A DNA stretch of 34,454 bases, taken from assembly GCA_012719225.1 (NCBI GenBank), contig JAAYAT010000046.1, positions 1 to 34,454 of the forward strand, read 5' to 3'. A program made the position numbers and the translations under genes. Below, piece after piece: positions 26,301-33,628 of the stretch (positions are counted from its first letter, which is position 1; each line of letters opens with the position of its first letter). The notes under the pieces were generated by a model. It was not told the DNA's origin. It ran no database searches and worked only from the letters and a program-made list of their open reading frames with translations. Origin of the DNA: Verrucomicrobiaceae bacterium. GTDB taxonomy: Bacteria > Verrucomicrobiota > Verrucomicrobiia > Verrucomicrobiales > DEV007.

Positions 26301-26519
26301 TCCCGCCTGCGCCCCATTCTCATGACCACCTCCACCACCGTGATGGGGCTCTCACCGCTCGTCTTCCTCCCGGGGGACGGGACCGAACTCTACCGCGGCC
26401 TCGGAGCCATCGTGCTTTTCGGCCTCGGCTTCACCGCCCTCATCACCCTGACATTTCTACCATCCCTGCTCATCCTCGTTCTGAATCTGACCGACCGCTT
26501 CCTCCCCCATCGCGAGTGA
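23379..26519 (+). CDS. RND family inner-membrane transporter (second system)
   Basis: This is a proton-driven exporter of the AcrB superfamily with 1046 residues. The start is ATG 23379, with a second ATG immediately after. Porter motifs RWPGATPQDIEKEI and LALASTGRAEVELEF, helix VISLAGIAFAIGMTVDNTIVVLESIE, and C-terminal MLGLLILLGTAVNNPILIVERAVENWK and RPILMTTSTTVMGLSPLVFLPG are clear. Only Asp404 of the usual Asp-Asp pair is present; the next residue is Asn405. Single-aspartate variants (VDN) exist in RND branches such as SwrC-like pumps, so this is probably functional. No outer-membrane channel gene accompanies this pair; it may share the channel of the first system. Confidence 0.94.
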   Translation: MMDHILKNGILVTVLVAMILLLGIVAATRVPVQMIPDLDTRIISINTRWPGATPQDIEKEILIEQEEYLRGIPNIKRLTALASTGRAEVELEFPFGVDANEALLEVNNALSQVPSYPENVDEPVLSSDSFSYNPFLSFRIVPLPGNPQNHEINMLLDYVDDNIRPALERIEGVSQVRLGGGAERQIRIQVDAAKLAERDLSLTQVREAIRARNIDISAGDLDSGKRRYLIRTVGRFRSLDELDDLILVRRGDSVTRLGDVAAITLEHAELRNLSFSDGDANIRVSLIRQTGSNVISIKEAALPVVERLNEDLLHPAGLKMEVSNDDVRYVENSVRNVVQNILIGVLLTTFVMFLFLRSASTTFIAMSGMPLCIVAGFIGLLLLDRTINVISLAGIAFAIGMTVDNTIVVLESIEIQRQKGKSRFEAARDGTLAVWSAVLSGTMTTVLIFLPLLFVKEEAGQLFSDIGIAISASILVSMLVAITVVPVAYANLPRWLRPRQPHILKPPRLLVPLTWILSTAPRRFACLVLTFLSTVAIFTYFVPPAEYLPEGEEAKAFSTMIAPPGYSLPEMERIALELQAEMLPALEEDHPPLESGESPIPALSRITFIVEPESMRVITVTRDPKHIDLFMDLMTERFRSYPGMRAFSTRGSIISSNDGGTRAVALDISGPELPEIYATAREIYRLAELEIEDAQINSVPSSLTLGQPLLEIRPHWERLEELGFRARDFGFAAAALSDGAFVDEFYLNDDKIDIFLFSQAADRQALDKLESLPIYTPQGTVMPLGALATITETVDTAEIRRIDGKRTVTLYVIAPRSVPLETAVNTIRENIVIPLRQGGELPPGVGIDISGASDQLDATRKSLGQNMWIAVLLCYLQLVIIYRHWGHPFLILLTVPLGISGGIIGLWLLNKIGAWLPLFGLAPISQPFDMITMLGLLILLGTAVNNPILIVERAVENWKTHRLPVFDAVRDAMASRLRPILMTTSTTVMGLSPLVFLPGDGTELYRGLGAIVLFGLGFTALITLTFLPSLLILVLNLTDRFLPHRE

Positions 26520-26633
26520 AGCGCCTCCGCCGGGGCCGGGTCGGCGGCCCGGAACAGCGGGACTCATTCGCCGTTGCACAAGGCCGGTTCCGCTGGCTTA
26601 TTCCCAGCCTGCTCAAGTGAGCGCAAATTCCCC

Positions 26634-27605
26634 ATGGCGGTGCAGTATCGTGACTATTATGAAACCCTCGGAGTCGACAAAACGGCTTCGCAGGATGAGA
26701 TCAAAAAGGCTTTTAAAAAGCTCGCGCGCAAGTATCACCCCGACGTCGCGAAAGACCTCCCCGACGCGGAAGACCGCTTCAAGTCGGTGAACGAAGCCTA
26801 CGAAGTCCTCGGCGATCCCGAAAAGCGGAAAAAATACGACACCCTCGGGGCGAACTGGGAGCACGGGGCCGAATACCCCTCCGGCGGAAGTTACTCCGGT
26901 TTCCCCGGCGGCGGCGACTACGAATTCAACTTCGGCGGCAGCACTGGTTTCAGTGATTTTTTCGAGAGCTTTTTCGGCGGACGCGCCGGAGGCGGCGGGG
27001 CCAGCCCCTTCGGCGGCTACGGCGGAGCGCCGCGCGGACACTCGACCCGCCCGCGCGAGGGCGCGGACATCGAGGCCGACCTGCTCGTTCGCATCGAGGA
27101 GATCATGCACGGCTCGACCCGCGAGGTCCGGTTGGCCCGCCCCTCGGCGGACGGACGTCCCGGCAAAGAGACGACCATCCGCGTCAAAATCCCCCGGGGC
27201 ATCGGCGAAGGGCAGAAAATCCGCTGCGCCGGTCTGGGATACCCCGGGATCAACGGCGGCCCCGACGGCGATCTCTACATGAGAGTCCGGCTGGAGCGGC
27301 ATCCCCTCTACAAGCCCGATGGCCGCGACCTCGACAGCGATCTCGTTCTCGCGCCCTGGGAATTTGTCCTCGGCGCCAGCGCCACCATTCCGACCCCGCA
27401 TGGCGACGTCAAAATGACGGTCAAACCCGGCAGCCAACCCGGCGGCAAACTGCGTCTGCGCGGCAAGGGGCTGCCCAAGGGCCAAGGGGAGTTCGGCGAT
27501 CTCTACGTGACCCTCGTGGTCGAATTCCCCGAGTCGGTCGGCGACGCGGAAAAGGAATTGTGGCAAGACCTCGCCGAGAAAAGCACCTTCCGCCCGCGCG
27601 GATAG
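26634..27605 (+). CDS. CbpA/DnaJ-type J-domain co-chaperone without zinc finger
   Basis: This co-chaperone delivers clients to DnaK and stimulates its ATPase. It has 323 residues from the ATG at 26634 ([14 protein letters not shown]); the track start at 26574 is a TTG 20 codons upstream. The J domain (about 6-72) carries the essential HPD at 35-37 (KYHPDVAKD). A Gly/Phe-rich linker follows (about 80-140). The client-binding beta domains start at [23 protein letters not shown]. No CxxCxGxG zinc-finger repeats occur, so it is CbpA-like rather than DnaJ proper. [21 protein letters not shown] and [13 protein letters not shown] are the usual C-terminal signatures. It converges on the antiporter gene. 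DnaK and GrpE are not in the window. Confidence 0.94.
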   Translation: MAVQYRDYYETLGVDKTASQDEIKKAFKKLARKYHPDVAKDLPDAEDRFKSVNEAYEVLGDPEKRKKYDTLGANWEHGAEYPSGGSYSGFPGGGDYEFNFGGSTGFSDFFESFFGGRAGGGGASPFGGYGGAPRGHSTRPREGADIEADLLVRIEEIMHGSTREVRLARPSADGRPGKETTIRVKIPRGIGEGQKIRCAGLGYPGINGGPDGDLYMRVRLERHPLYKPDGRDLDSDLVLAPWEFVLGASATIPTPHGDVKMTVKPGSQPGGKLRLRGKGLPKGQGEFGDLYVTLVVEFPESVGDAEKELWQDLAEKSTFRPRG

Positions 27606-27618
27606 GACCTGGCGAGGA

Positions 27619-27637
27619 GGGAACATTGGCATGTTCC
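27619..27637. terminator. hairpin between convergent dnaJ-like and antiporter genes
   Basis: GGAACAT, the loop TGGC, then ATGTTCC form a perfect 7-bp stem 14 bases after the co-chaperone stop codon. It suits transcript termination in the convergent 82-bp gap, but lacks a clear T-run. Confidence 0.4.
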
Positions 27638-27654
27638 TCTACTCCAGTCACGCA

Positions 27655-27698
27655 TCGCTAAATCGCTAACAGCTAAACAGCTACCCGCTAACCCGCTC
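27655..27698. repeat. short-period GCTA array at the antiporter 3' end
   Basis: GCTA(A) words recur six times with spacings alternating 8, 7, 8, 7 and 8 bp, e.g. TCGCTAAATCGCTAAC; the last copy is degenerate (GCTC). The array overlaps the last codons and TAG stop of the minus-strand antiporter gene. It fills most of the convergent gap beside the hairpin. Confidence 0.7.
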
Positions 27699-30339
27699 CC
27701 CCAACCACTTCCAAAATCTCCACCGGGGTGTGGGCCGAGAGCAGGGCTTCGCGTTTTTCGCGGTCGTTGACGAGTTTGGCGATTTGGCTCAGCAGGGACA
27801 GGTGGGTCCCGGACTGGCTCAGCGGAGTCACGAGGAGGAAAAAGAGGCGCACGGTTTCGTGCTCCATTTCGGAGTAATCGACTCCCTCGTGGGAGGAACC
27901 GATCACCACCAGGGGAGCATACAATCCCTCGCAACGGGCGTGGGGCAGGGCGATGCCGTTGCCCAGGTCGGTGGAGATTTCCGCCTCCCGCGCGAGAACC
28001 AACTCGGCGAGGTCGGCGCTGGTGAGCCCTTCCGGCAGACGGGCCGGTGACACCGCCGCGGCCAGTTCGTGGATGACCTCCTCCCGCGTGGTCGCTTGCA
28101 AGGACATGACGATGCCGCCCCGCATCACGGAGTCGGAGAGGCGCACCGGTTTGGGTTTGACCTTGGCTTTGGCGAAATCCCCTTCGACGCGGCTGAGGAG
28201 GTGTCCCCGTGTGAGGATCCCGAAGGGCACCTTGGAGTCCCCGACGTAGCAGATCGGGTCGCGCCACTCGCACATGCGGGCGAAGACGAGTCCCACCTTT
28301 TCGTCCGGCTTGAAGGAGCGAATCGGTTTGATCAAGGAAGTCCAGTCCGTGCCCGAAAAGTTGGTGAAATCCTCTCCCGCCACATACCCCACCGGCTGCA
28401 ACTGCTCGGGGTCGCATACGGGGTACATGGAGAACAGTCCGTCGGCCATCACCTCGAGAGCGGTGGCGAGGTCCATCGCGGTGGAGAGCGTTTTCACATT
28501 CGGCCAGGGAACCATGACATCCTGCACCCGAAGCGCCCGAAGGTCGGGGTAGGTCTCGATGGCCAGTTGAAAGCGGATTTCCTCCAGTTTGGTTCGGGCG
28601 AGCTCGCGATGCACGCCGGTGTCGGCGAGGACGAGACGGGCCAGCGCCACGGCGGCCTCGGCTTCTTCAAACACGGCCGAAGTCACTCCGTGCTGCTCCA
28701 GTTCCTCCCGCTCGCGCAGGTAGCGCGCCCGCACCACGATGAGGATGTTTTCATTGAGATTCCGGGCGGCGGTGATGATGGCGGCGCGATGGGCCATGTC
28801 CGGCAGGGTCACGACGAGATGGGAGGCGTTTTTGATTCCGGCCTCTTCGAGGACGCGTTCGTTGGAGGCGTCGCCGAAGACCGCGCTCTTCCCGAGGGCC
28901 TTGAGGGAGGAGACGGTGTCCATGTTCATGTCGATGATCGTGGCGGAGATCCCGGCGTCTTCGATGACCCGATGCACCGTGCGACCGACCGGCCCGTAGC
29001 CGATGATCATGGCGTAGGGCCCCTTGGGGACGGGGGCACCATGGGAGGCCCCGCTTTCTGGAAAATCGGGAGTCGCGGCGGCGGCGCGGCGCTCGGCACG
29101 ACGGTTGAGCCATTTCCACAAGGCGGGCTTTCGCTGCAGCCACGATTCGATGCGCGGCACCTGCCGGAAAAGGAGGGGGTTCAGGGTGATGGAGATGATC
29201 GCCGAGGCGACCAGCATGTTGTGGCCCGCGTCGGGCATCAGCCCGTGCTGCCTGGCAAGCTCCGAAAGGATGAAGGAAAATTCCCCGATCTGGGCGAGGG
29301 CAAGAGCCACGGTGAGGGCGGTGCGCACGGAGTATCCCAGCACCGCCACGATGAGGAGGGCCGCGATCGGTTTTACCAGCAGGATCACTCCCAGCGCGGC
29401 AAGGACCATGAGGGGTTGTTCGAGGAGAAATCTCGGATCAAAGAGCATCCCCACCGAGACGAAAAACAAGACAGCGAAGGCATCGCGCATGGGGAGCGCG
29501 TCGGCCGCGACCTGATTGGCGACGGGAGACTGCGCCACCACCATGCCCGCGAGGAAGGCCCCCAGCGCCATGGAGGCGCCGAAAAAGAAATACGAGGCGG
29601 CCGCCACCGCGATGGAAAAAACCAGCACGGTGAGGGTGAACAGCTCGCGGGAGCGCAGCCGCGCCACCTTCACCAAAATGCGGGGAACGACCCGCGCGCC
29701 CGCCCACAACACCACCAGCACGAGGACGGTGAGTTTGACCATGGCCACCCCCAGAGTCCACCAGAGGGGGCCGCTTTCCTCCGCTCCGTGGCCCGCACCG
29801 GCGACCTCCGCAGAAGGCCCGCCGTCACCGAGGACGGGAATGACGACGAGGAGGATGACGGTGAAAATGTCCTCCACGATGAGCCAACCCACCGCGACGT
29901 GGCCCTCGGGGGTGTTCAGGGCGTTGGCGTCGAGGAGCACGCGGATCAGCACGACGGTGCTCGCCACCGCCATGGCCATGCCGATGACCACTCCGGTCGA
30001 ATAGGGCATGCCGAAAGAATGGAAGAGGACCATGGCCGCGAGCGTGGCCATGATGCTTTGCCCCACCGCCCCGGGAATGGCGACATTTCGCACCGCGATG
30101 AGATCCTTGAGGTGGAAATGCAGACCCACCCCGAACATCAGGAGGATCACCCCGACCTCGGCCAACTGGGTCGCGATCCCGATGTCCCCGACGAATCCGG
30201 GGGTGTAGGGACCGATGAGGACTCCGGCGATGAGGTAGCCCACGATGGGCGAGAGCCGCATCCACTGGGTGAGCAGACCGAGCAGCCAGGCGGCGGTGAA
30301 TCCGGCGGCGACGGTGGATATCAGGGTCAGGTCGTGCAT
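27688..30339 (-). CDS. KefB-type cation:proton antiporter fused to RCK, CBS and PTS EIIA domains
   Basis: This inner-membrane monovalent cation/proton antiporter carries an unusual cytoplasmic regulatory tail. It has 883 residues from the ATG at 30339 (MHDLTLISTVAAGF); the track start is an upstream GTG. About 12-13 membrane helices (1-400) show CPA2 signatures: SPIVGYLIAGVLIGPYTPGF, LMFGVGLHFHLKDL, VGWLIVEDIFTVILL, GAFLAGMVVAQSP. An RCK/TrkA-N nucleotide-binding domain begins near 440 with IIGYGPVGRTVHRVIED. A CBS-like pair spans about 600-715 (VQDVMVPWPNVKTL, GILTRGHLL). The last ~145 residues are a PTS EIIA (fructose/Ntr) domain, with the phosphorylatable His800 in GIALPHARCEG and a normal C-terminal helix. 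It suggests that nucleotide, adenylate and PTS-phosphorylation signals meet on one antiporter. It follows guaA by 126 bp. Confidence 0.93.
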   Translation of the reverse strand: MHDLTLISTVAAGFTAAWLLGLLTQWMRLSPIVGYLIAGVLIGPYTPGFVGDIGIATQLAEVGVILLMFGVGLHFHLKDLIAVRNVAIPGAVGQSIMATLAAMVLFHSFGMPYSTGVVIGMAMAVASTVVLIRVLLDANALNTPEGHVAVGWLIVEDIFTVILLVVIPVLGDGGPSAEVAGAGHGAEESGPLWWTLGVAMVKLTVLVLVVLWAGARVVPRILVKVARLRSRELFTLTVLVFSIAVAAASYFFFGASMALGAFLAGMVVAQSPVANQVAADALPMRDAFAVLFFVSVGMLFDPRFLLEQPLMVLAALGVILLVKPIAALLIVAVLGYSVRTALTVALALAQIGEFSFILSELARQHGLMPDAGHNMLVASAIISITLNPLLFRQVPRIESWLQRKPALWKWLNRRAERRAAAATPDFPESGASHGAPVPKGPYAMIIGYGPVGRTVHRVIEDAGISATIIDMNMDTVSSLKALGKSAVFGDASNERVLEEAGIKNASHLVVTLPDMAHRAAIITAARNLNENILIVVRARYLREREELEQHGVTSAVFEEAEAAVALARLVLADTGVHRELARTKLEEIRFQLAIETYPDLRALRVQDVMVPWPNVKTLSTAMDLATALEVMADGLFSMYPVCDPEQLQPVGYVAGEDFTNFSGTDWTSLIKPIRSFKPDEKVGLVFARMCEWRDPICYVGDSKVPFGILTRGHLLSRVEGDFAKAKVKPKPVRLSDSVMRGGIVMSLQATTREEVIHELAAAVSPARLPEGLTSADLAELVLAREAEISTDLGNGIALPHARCEGLYAPLVVIGSSHEGVDYSEMEHETVRLFFLLVTPLSQSGTHLSLLSQIAKLVNDREKREALLSAHTPVEILEVVGGAG

Positions 30340-30465
30340 GGATGGGTTAGGAAATTCAGACTCCGGCCCGACCGCAACCTGCGTCGGAACGCTGCACCGC
30401 ACCCCCCGGGCCTGTCAAGAAAATCACTACACCCGCTCTGTATTTCTCCGCCGTGCCGACGCGCC

Positions 30466-31986
30466 TCACTCCCACTCGATGCTGGCGGGCGGCTTGGTCG
30501 AGATGTCGTAGAGGACGCGGTTGACGCCGGAGACTTCGTTGAGGATGCGATTCGAGATTTCTCCGAGGAGTTCGTAGGGAAGATGGACCCATTCGGCGGT
30601 CATGGCGTCTTCGCTGGTAACCGCGCGGATGCTCAGGGCATACTCGTAACTGCGCTCATCGCCTTTGACTCCGACCGTCTTCGTCGGGATGAGAGCGGCG
30701 TAGGCCTGCCAGACGGAGTCGTACCAGTGGCGCTCGCGGAGCAGGTCGATGTAGATTTTATCGGCCTGCTGGATGATGGCGATCTTTTCAGGAGTGACCT
30801 CGCCGGGGCAACGCACCGCGAGGCCGGGGCCGGGAAAAGGATGGCGTCCAACGACGCGCTCGGGCAGACCGAGGACCCGTCCGAGTTCGCGGACCTCATC
30901 TTTGAAAAGGGTGTCGAGGGGTTCGATGACACGCCCCTCTTTTTTCAACTGCATGATCTGGTCGACCCTGTTGTGGTGGGTCTTGATCGTCGAGGCGCTG
31001 GAGCCGCTCGTGGCGCTCTCGATGACATCGGGATAGAGGGTGCCCTGAGCGAGCAACTCGACCTCGGAACCCACCGCGTCGAAGAAGACCTCGACGAAGA
31101 TACGCCCGATGATGCGGCGCTTTTCCTCGGGGTCCGTCACTCCCACGAGAGCGGAGAGAAACCGCTCGGAGGCGTCTATGGTCTCGATCTCTATCCCGAC
31201 TTCCGCGAAGATCGCCTGTACCTCGGCGGCCTCGTTGAGACGGAGCAGACCGGTGTCGACGAAGATGTTGCGCGTGTCCACTTCGGCCTCGTGGAGGAGG
31301 GCCGCGAGGACGGAGGAATCCACCCCGCCCGAGACCCCGCAGACGACCCGGCGTCCCGCCACCTCGGCCTGAACGCGCTCGATGAGTTCGTCTTTGAAAG
31401 AAGCGATCCGGAAAGGCGGCAAATCTTCGGCGAGGGAGAGGAAATTTTTCAAAATCCCGCTGCCCTCCTTGGTGTGGGAGACTTCGGGATGAAACTGGAT
31501 TCCGAAGAAGCGCTCGTTCCATTTCAGGGCCACGGGGATGCCGTCGAGGTTCCGCCCGATCACCTCGCATCCCGCGGGAAGGGTGCTGACGGTGTCGGAG
31601 TGGCTCATCCAGATCTGGGAATGCCCTTTCAGCCCGTTGAAAATGCCGTCCACTCCTGATTCGATCATGAGCGTGGCCGGACCGTACTCGCGGGTGTTGC
31701 CGGGGGCGACCTCGCCGCCGAACTTGCGGTTGAGAAGCTGCATCCCGTAGCAGACCCCGAGCACGGGGACGCCCAGCCCGACGAGATAATCGAAGTCGAT
31801 GTCCGGCGCGCCGGGTTCGAGCGTCGAGCGCGGCCCGCCCGAGAGGATCACCGCGGCGGGGTTGCCCGTCTCGCGCAATTCCGAGGGCTGGTAAAGCCGC
31901 GAGAAATAGCCCAATTCCCTGATCCGGCGAACGATCAGTTGGGTGTACTGGGAACCGAAATCGATGACGGCGATGGGGTGTTCCAT
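30466..31986 (-). CDS. guaA: GMP synthase (glutamine-hydrolysing)
   Basis: GMP synthase converts XMP, ATP and glutamine to GMP, the last step of guanine-nucleotide synthesis in the cytoplasm. It has 506 residues, standard for the two-domain enzyme. The class-I glutaminase has catalytic Cys79 in GVCYGMQ and His166/Glu168 in QFHPEVSHT. The ATP-pyrophosphatase loop SGGVDSS is at 219-225. The dimerisation domain ends with the conserved DISTKPPASIEWE. It lies downstream of guaB with a 69-bp gap filled by a tandem repeat, so the two are almost certainly co-transcribed. No Shine-Dalgarno exists; instead CCTCCT precedes the ATG on the mRNA strand. Confidence 0.98.
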   Translation of the reverse strand: MEHPIAVIDFGSQYTQLIVRRIRELGYFSRLYQPSELRETGNPAAVILSGGPRSTLEPGAPDIDFDYLVGLGVPVLGVCYGMQLLNRKFGGEVAPGNTREYGPATLMIESGVDGIFNGLKGHSQIWMSHSDTVSTLPAGCEVIGRNLDGIPVALKWNERFFGIQFHPEVSHTKEGSGILKNFLSLAEDLPPFRIASFKDELIERVQAEVAGRRVVCGVSGGVDSSVLAALLHEAEVDTRNIFVDTGLLRLNEAAEVQAIFAEVGIEIETIDASERFLSALVGVTDPEEKRRIIGRIFVEVFFDAVGSEVELLAQGTLYPDVIESATSGSSASTIKTHHNRVDQIMQLKKEGRVIEPLDTLFKDEVRELGRVLGLPERVVGRHPFPGPGLAVRCPGEVTPEKIAIIQQADKIYIDLLRERHWYDSVWQAYAALIPTKTVGVKGDERSYEYALSIRAVTSEDAMTAEWVHLPYELLGEISNRILNEVSGVNRVLYDISTKPPASIEWE

Positions 31987-31992
31987 TTATAG

Positions 31993-32048
31993 GAGGAAAG
32001 GAGGAAAGTAGGAAAGTAGGAAAGTAGGAAAGGAGTAGAGTAGTAGAG
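31993..32048. repeat. 8-bp tandem repeat, seven units, in the guaB-guaA gap
   Basis: On the plus strand five units of (G/T)AGGAAAG are followed by two of (G/T)AGTAGAG, in perfect 8-bp register. The array fills nearly all of the intergenic gap. On the mRNA (minus) strand it is a long pyrimidine-rich tract of CTTTCCTA units directly ahead of the guaA start codon. Confidence 0.85.
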
Positions 32049-32055
32049 TAGGGCG

Positions 32056-33510
32056 TCAGCTGGCGGGCTGGTAGTTGACCGGCTCCTCGGTGATGGTGAT
32101 GTCGTGCGCGTGGCTCTCTTTGAGACCTCCGCTGGTGATGCGGACGAAGGTGGCGCGCTCTCTCAGCTCGTTGAGATTTTCCGCCCCGACGTAGCCCATC
32201 CCGCTGCGCAGCCCACCGAGGAGCTGGAAGACGGTGTCGGAGAGCGGTCCGCGGTAGGGCACCCTCGCCTCGACGCCTTCGGCGACGAGTTTGCCCGAAG
32301 AATTCTGGCCGTAGCGGTCTCCCGAACCCTTGCGCATCGCCTTGAGGGAACCCATCCCGCGGTATTCCTTCCAGGTCCGACCCTGGTAGTTGACGATCTC
32401 ACCGGGACTCTCGCGGCAGCCGGCCAGGAGAGAGCCCAGCATGACGATATCGGCCCCGACGGCCATGGCTTTGACGACATCCCCCGAGTAGCGGATGCCC
32501 CCGTCAGCGATGAGCGGGATCCCTTTTTTCCGACAGACCACCGAGACGTTCTGGATCGCACTGAACTGCGGCAGGCCCACTCCGGCGATGACGCGGGTGG
32601 TGCAGATCGAGCCGGGTCCGACCCCGACCTTGACGGCGGAGGCCCCGGCGGAGATGAGATCGGCAGCGCCCTCGGCGGTGACGACATTGCCGGCGACGAC
32701 GGGAGTGGAAAATTCACCGCGCAGTTTTTCAATGACCGAGAGAACCCGCTCGGTGTGCCCGGTCGCGGCGTCGATGAATACCGCGTCGGCCCCGGCTTCG
32801 ATAACTCCCTTGGCCCGTTCAAAAAAGTCCCCCCCCACCCCGATCGCCGCGCCGACGCGGAGACGACCGGTCTGGTCCTTGGCCGAGTTCAGGAACATGT
32901 CCTTTTTTTCGATGTCCTGGGCGGTGATGAGACCGGCGAGGCGACCGTCCGGATCGATCAGAGGCAGTTTTTCGATGCGATTCTGATGGAGAATGCGGCG
33001 GGCTTCGTCGAGCCCGGTCTCCACGGGCGCGGTGACGAGACGCTCGCGCGGGGTCATCGCGGAGGAAACCGGTGCCGAGTCGTCTTCGATGAACCAGATG
33101 TCGCGGCTCGTGACCATGCCGACGAGAATGCCGTCGCCGTCGACCACGGGAAAACCGTTGACCCCTTTTTCCTCCATGATCTCCTGGAGCCGGGCGAGGG
33201 AGATGTCGGCGGTGGTGGTGAAAGGATCGACAATGACGGTGTTCTCCGAGCGTTTCACCCTCGCGACCATGTCGGCCTGGTCGCCGATGGGCATGTTGCG
33301 GTGGATCACCCCGAGACCGCCTTCGCGGGCCAGGGCGATGGCGAGGCTGTCCTCGGTGACCGTGTCCATCGCCGAGGAAATGATGGGGATATTGAGCGGA
33401 ATATCGGCGGCGAGGCGCGTCGAGACATCCACTTCGGCAGGCAGAACCGCGCTGCGCTGCGGGATTAAAAGAACATCGTCAAAACTGAGACCGAGAGGAA
33501 GATCACCCAT
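32056..33510 (-). CDS. guaB: IMP dehydrogenase
   Basis: IMP dehydrogenase oxidises IMP to XMP with NAD+, the committed step to GMP, in the cytoplasm. It has 484 residues, the normal length. The N-terminus [14 protein letters not shown], two CBS domains (about 93-200), the phosphate loop and the active-site loop GPGSICTTR with catalytic Cys303 are all present. So are [18 protein letters not shown] and the flap region ([18 protein letters not shown]). The C-terminal [12 protein letters not shown] is typical. The ATG at 33510 gives the usual start. It heads the guaBA pair. The leader (CCTCCTAAATATTATCT then ATG) has no Shine-Dalgarno. Its AT-rich stretch lies so close to the ATG that a very short or absent leader is possible. 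Confidence 0.98.
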   Translation of the reverse strand: MGDLPLGLSFDDVLLIPQRSAVLPAEVDVSTRLAADIPLNIPIISSAMDTVTEDSLAIALAREGGLGVIHRNMPIGDQADMVARVKRSENTVIVDPFTTTADISLARLQEIMEEKGVNGFPVVDGDGILVGMVTSRDIWFIEDDSAPVSSAMTPRERLVTAPVETGLDEARRILHQNRIEKLPLIDPDGRLAGLITAQDIEKKDMFLNSAKDQTGRLRVGAAIGVGGDFFERAKGVIEAGADAVFIDAATGHTERVLSVIEKLRGEFSTPVVAGNVVTAEGAADLISAGASAVKVGVGPGSICTTRVIAGVGLPQFSAIQNVSVVCRKKGIPLIADGGIRYSGDVVKAMAVGADIVMLGSLLAGCRESPGEIVNYQGRTWKEYRGMGSLKAMRKGSGDRYGQNSSGKLVAEGVEARVPYRGPLSDTVFQLLGGLRSGMGYVGAENLNELRERATFVRITSGGLKESHAHDITITEEPVNYQPAS

Positions 33511-33628
33511 AGATAATATTTAGGAGGGACTACCGCACGATCAAGCGAAAGTTTTCGGGAAATGCAGGGCGGGAGGAACGCGAACGGGACAAAGAGGCGG
33601 CGGCGGAACCGACGCTCCCGCGTCCGCT

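Noticed and set aside
26537-26553. GC hairpin CCGGG...CCCGG after the second RND pump
   Set aside because: Short stem without a T-run in a GC-rich gap; such pairs arise often by chance here, so it was not listed as a terminator.
30413-30418. Perfect TTGACA on the minus strand upstream of the antiporter gene
   Set aside because: The next 30 bases are very GC-rich and offer no -10 box at 16-19 bp, so a promoter cannot be supported.
28069-31659. 1196-codon open frame on the plus strand
   Set aside because: It lies antisense to the antiporter and guaA genes, crosses two well-identified proteins and their gap, and its translation (His/Asp/Gly-rich) has no domain. It is a codon-bias shadow of GC-rich genes.
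33511-33628. TATTAT just before guaB as its -10 box
   Set aside because: It ends only two bases before the ATG, too close even for a leaderless start, and no -35 is found at normal spacing. Mentioned only as an AT-rich leader.
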